A stretch of DNA of 6,365 nt from contig PWGS01000197.1 in assembly GCA_003554505.1 (NCBI GenBank), positions 1-6,365 of the forward strand. Direction: 5' to 3'. Position numbers and translations under genes: made by a program. Positions 5,633 to 6,365 of this stretch are shown piece by piece. This stretch comes from Desulfonatronospira sp. Its GTDB lineage: Bacteria; Desulfobacterota; Desulfovibrionia; Desulfovibrionales; Desulfonatronovibrionaceae. Under the pieces are notes generated by a model that saw nothing but the letters and a program-made list of their open reading frames with translations, was not told where the DNA came from and did no database searches. Position 1 is the first letter of the stretch; each line of letters opens with the position of its first letter.

Positions 5633-6365
5633 ATGCGCAAAAAGGTTCCACTGGAAAGACTTCTTTATTTCAAGGAACAGATAGGCTTTGATGCCGGGGT
5701 GCAAAAGCATCTGAAAAGACACGGGGCGATAATTGCCAGGCCCAAAGAGGATTTTGCCCGTTTTTTCGAAGAATTTTTCCGGGGCATGGAAGAGACAAGA
5801 CCCTATCTTGAGGTTCAGGAATATCCCGGGCATCTGCAGGGAATATGGCAGAGGTGGTTTGAGATGATTCTGACCACAGATTTTGACGAGGAACTTGTAA
5901 GGAGGATGTGGAACAGCGGGATAACCCATGTACGCATCAATCTGGACCACAGGTTTGTAAACCTGGGGTATTGTCTTGCCAGGAGGTTCTGCAACCGGGC
6001 CATCAGCAGCAGCATTGGGCAGGAGGACAGGGCGGAAGCCATGGAGGCAGTGGAAAAGGCCCTGGATCTCTGTCTGCTCATTGAAACCGAGGCCTTTATA
6101 TCCAGCACCTTTCAGTGCGACAGCGAGGTTATAAGGGGTATTGCGCACCAGATCAGAAATCCAATAACAGTTATCGGCGGCAGCATCATGCGCCTGAAAC
6201 GCAGCAAGGAACTCCCTGCAGAGGTGGCCAACAACACCTTCGATACCATTCTGGCTGAATCCAGGCGCATGGAAAGGATGGTCCGGGATGCAAGCAGCTA
6301 CAACGAGGTTTTTCACCGTCATTCGGCATGGACCTCTGTTTTTCTGCAGGAAATGGTGCAGGAAG
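5633..6365 (+). CDS. Globin-coupled sensor histidine kinase, N-terminal part (cut by window edge)
   Basis: The frame is open to the right edge; 244 codons are visible. Residues about 10-155 resemble the protoglobin domain of globin-coupled sensors: helices around FARFFEEFFRGM (41-52), IWQRWFEMILTTDFDEELV (71-89), then GITHVRINLDHRFVNLGY (96-113), matching the family pattern around the proximal haem ligand, which would be His99. A linker leads to a HisKA H-box, GIAHQIRNPITVIGGSIMRL (169-188), with phospho-acceptor His172. The ATP-binding domain lies beyond the window. No membrane segment or signal peptide is seen, so it is probably a soluble haem-based sensor of O2, NO or redox state. The FYxxL helix where such sensors carry a distal Tyr has only Phe here. 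ATG 5633 has GGGG eight bases upstream; ATG 5627 in the same frame is an equal alternative. It diverges from ruvB. A 236-codon frame on the other strand is a shadow. Confidence 0.82.
   Translation, partial: MRKKVPLERLLYFKEQIGFDAGVQKHLKRHGAIIARPKEDFARFFEEFFRGMEETRPYLEVQEYPGHLQGIWQRWFEMILTTDFDEELVRRMWNSGITHVRINLDHRFVNLGYCLARRFCNRAISSSIGQEDRAEAMEAVEKALDLCLLIETEAFISSTFQCDSEVIRGIAHQIRNPITVIGGSIMRLKRSKELPAEVANNTFDTILAESRRMERMVRDASSYNEVFHRHSAWTSVFLQEMVQE

Noticed and set aside
5612..6322. 236-codon open frame on the minus strand
   Set aside because: Antisense to the globin-kinase frame, which carries two recognisable domains; the minus-strand product shows no motif.

Overview
The window (about 52% G+C by eye) looks like chromosomal DNA from a Desulfovibrio-like sulfate reducer (Desulfobacterota). 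This is an inference from three things: an AhbB-type siroheme decarboxylase, used for haem synthesis by sulfate reducers and archaea; a RuvB whose P-loop reads GNPGLGKTT, which I recall from Desulfovibrio RuvB; and a dprA-xerC-ahbB run on one strand. There is no phage, CRISPR array, rRNA or tRNA gene.

Layout. From 1 to 2819, on the minus strand and read right to left, lie dprA (DNA processing protein), xerC (tyrosine recombinase) and ahbB. The ahbB frame runs off the left edge and is broken by an in-frame TGA at 233-235, exactly where a conserved Gly is expected. A divergent intergenic region (2820-2982) with a good sigma70-like promoter leads into an unrecognised plus-strand integral membrane protein (2983-3957, about 8 membrane segments). 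That gene converges on minus-strand ruvB (4203-5162). The 245-nt convergent gap holds six heptamer repeats with G-quadruplex potential, abutting a compact 53-nt three-way-junction inverted repeat, and further on a small palindrome. To the right of ruvB is a 470-nt divergent region. It carries a candidate ruvB promoter and a roughly 200-bp element with imperfect terminal inverted repeats and two strong hairpins. The window ends inside a plus-strand sensor histidine kinase (5633 to the edge) with an N-terminal protoglobin-like domain and a HisKA domain.

How the genes fit together. DprA (single-stranded DNA, RecA loading), XerC (dimer resolution) and RuvB (Holliday-junction migration) are all recombination and DNA-maintenance housekeeping genes. 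ruvB has no ruvA or ruvC beside it here. ahbB and the globin kinase both concern haem: one makes it, the other probably uses it to sense O2, NO or redox state.

Most worth a second look: the TGA in ahbB, the G4 plus three-way-junction repeat block between the convergent genes, the inverted-repeat element upstream of the kinase, and the globin-coupled kinase itself. No wholly new multi-gene system is evident.
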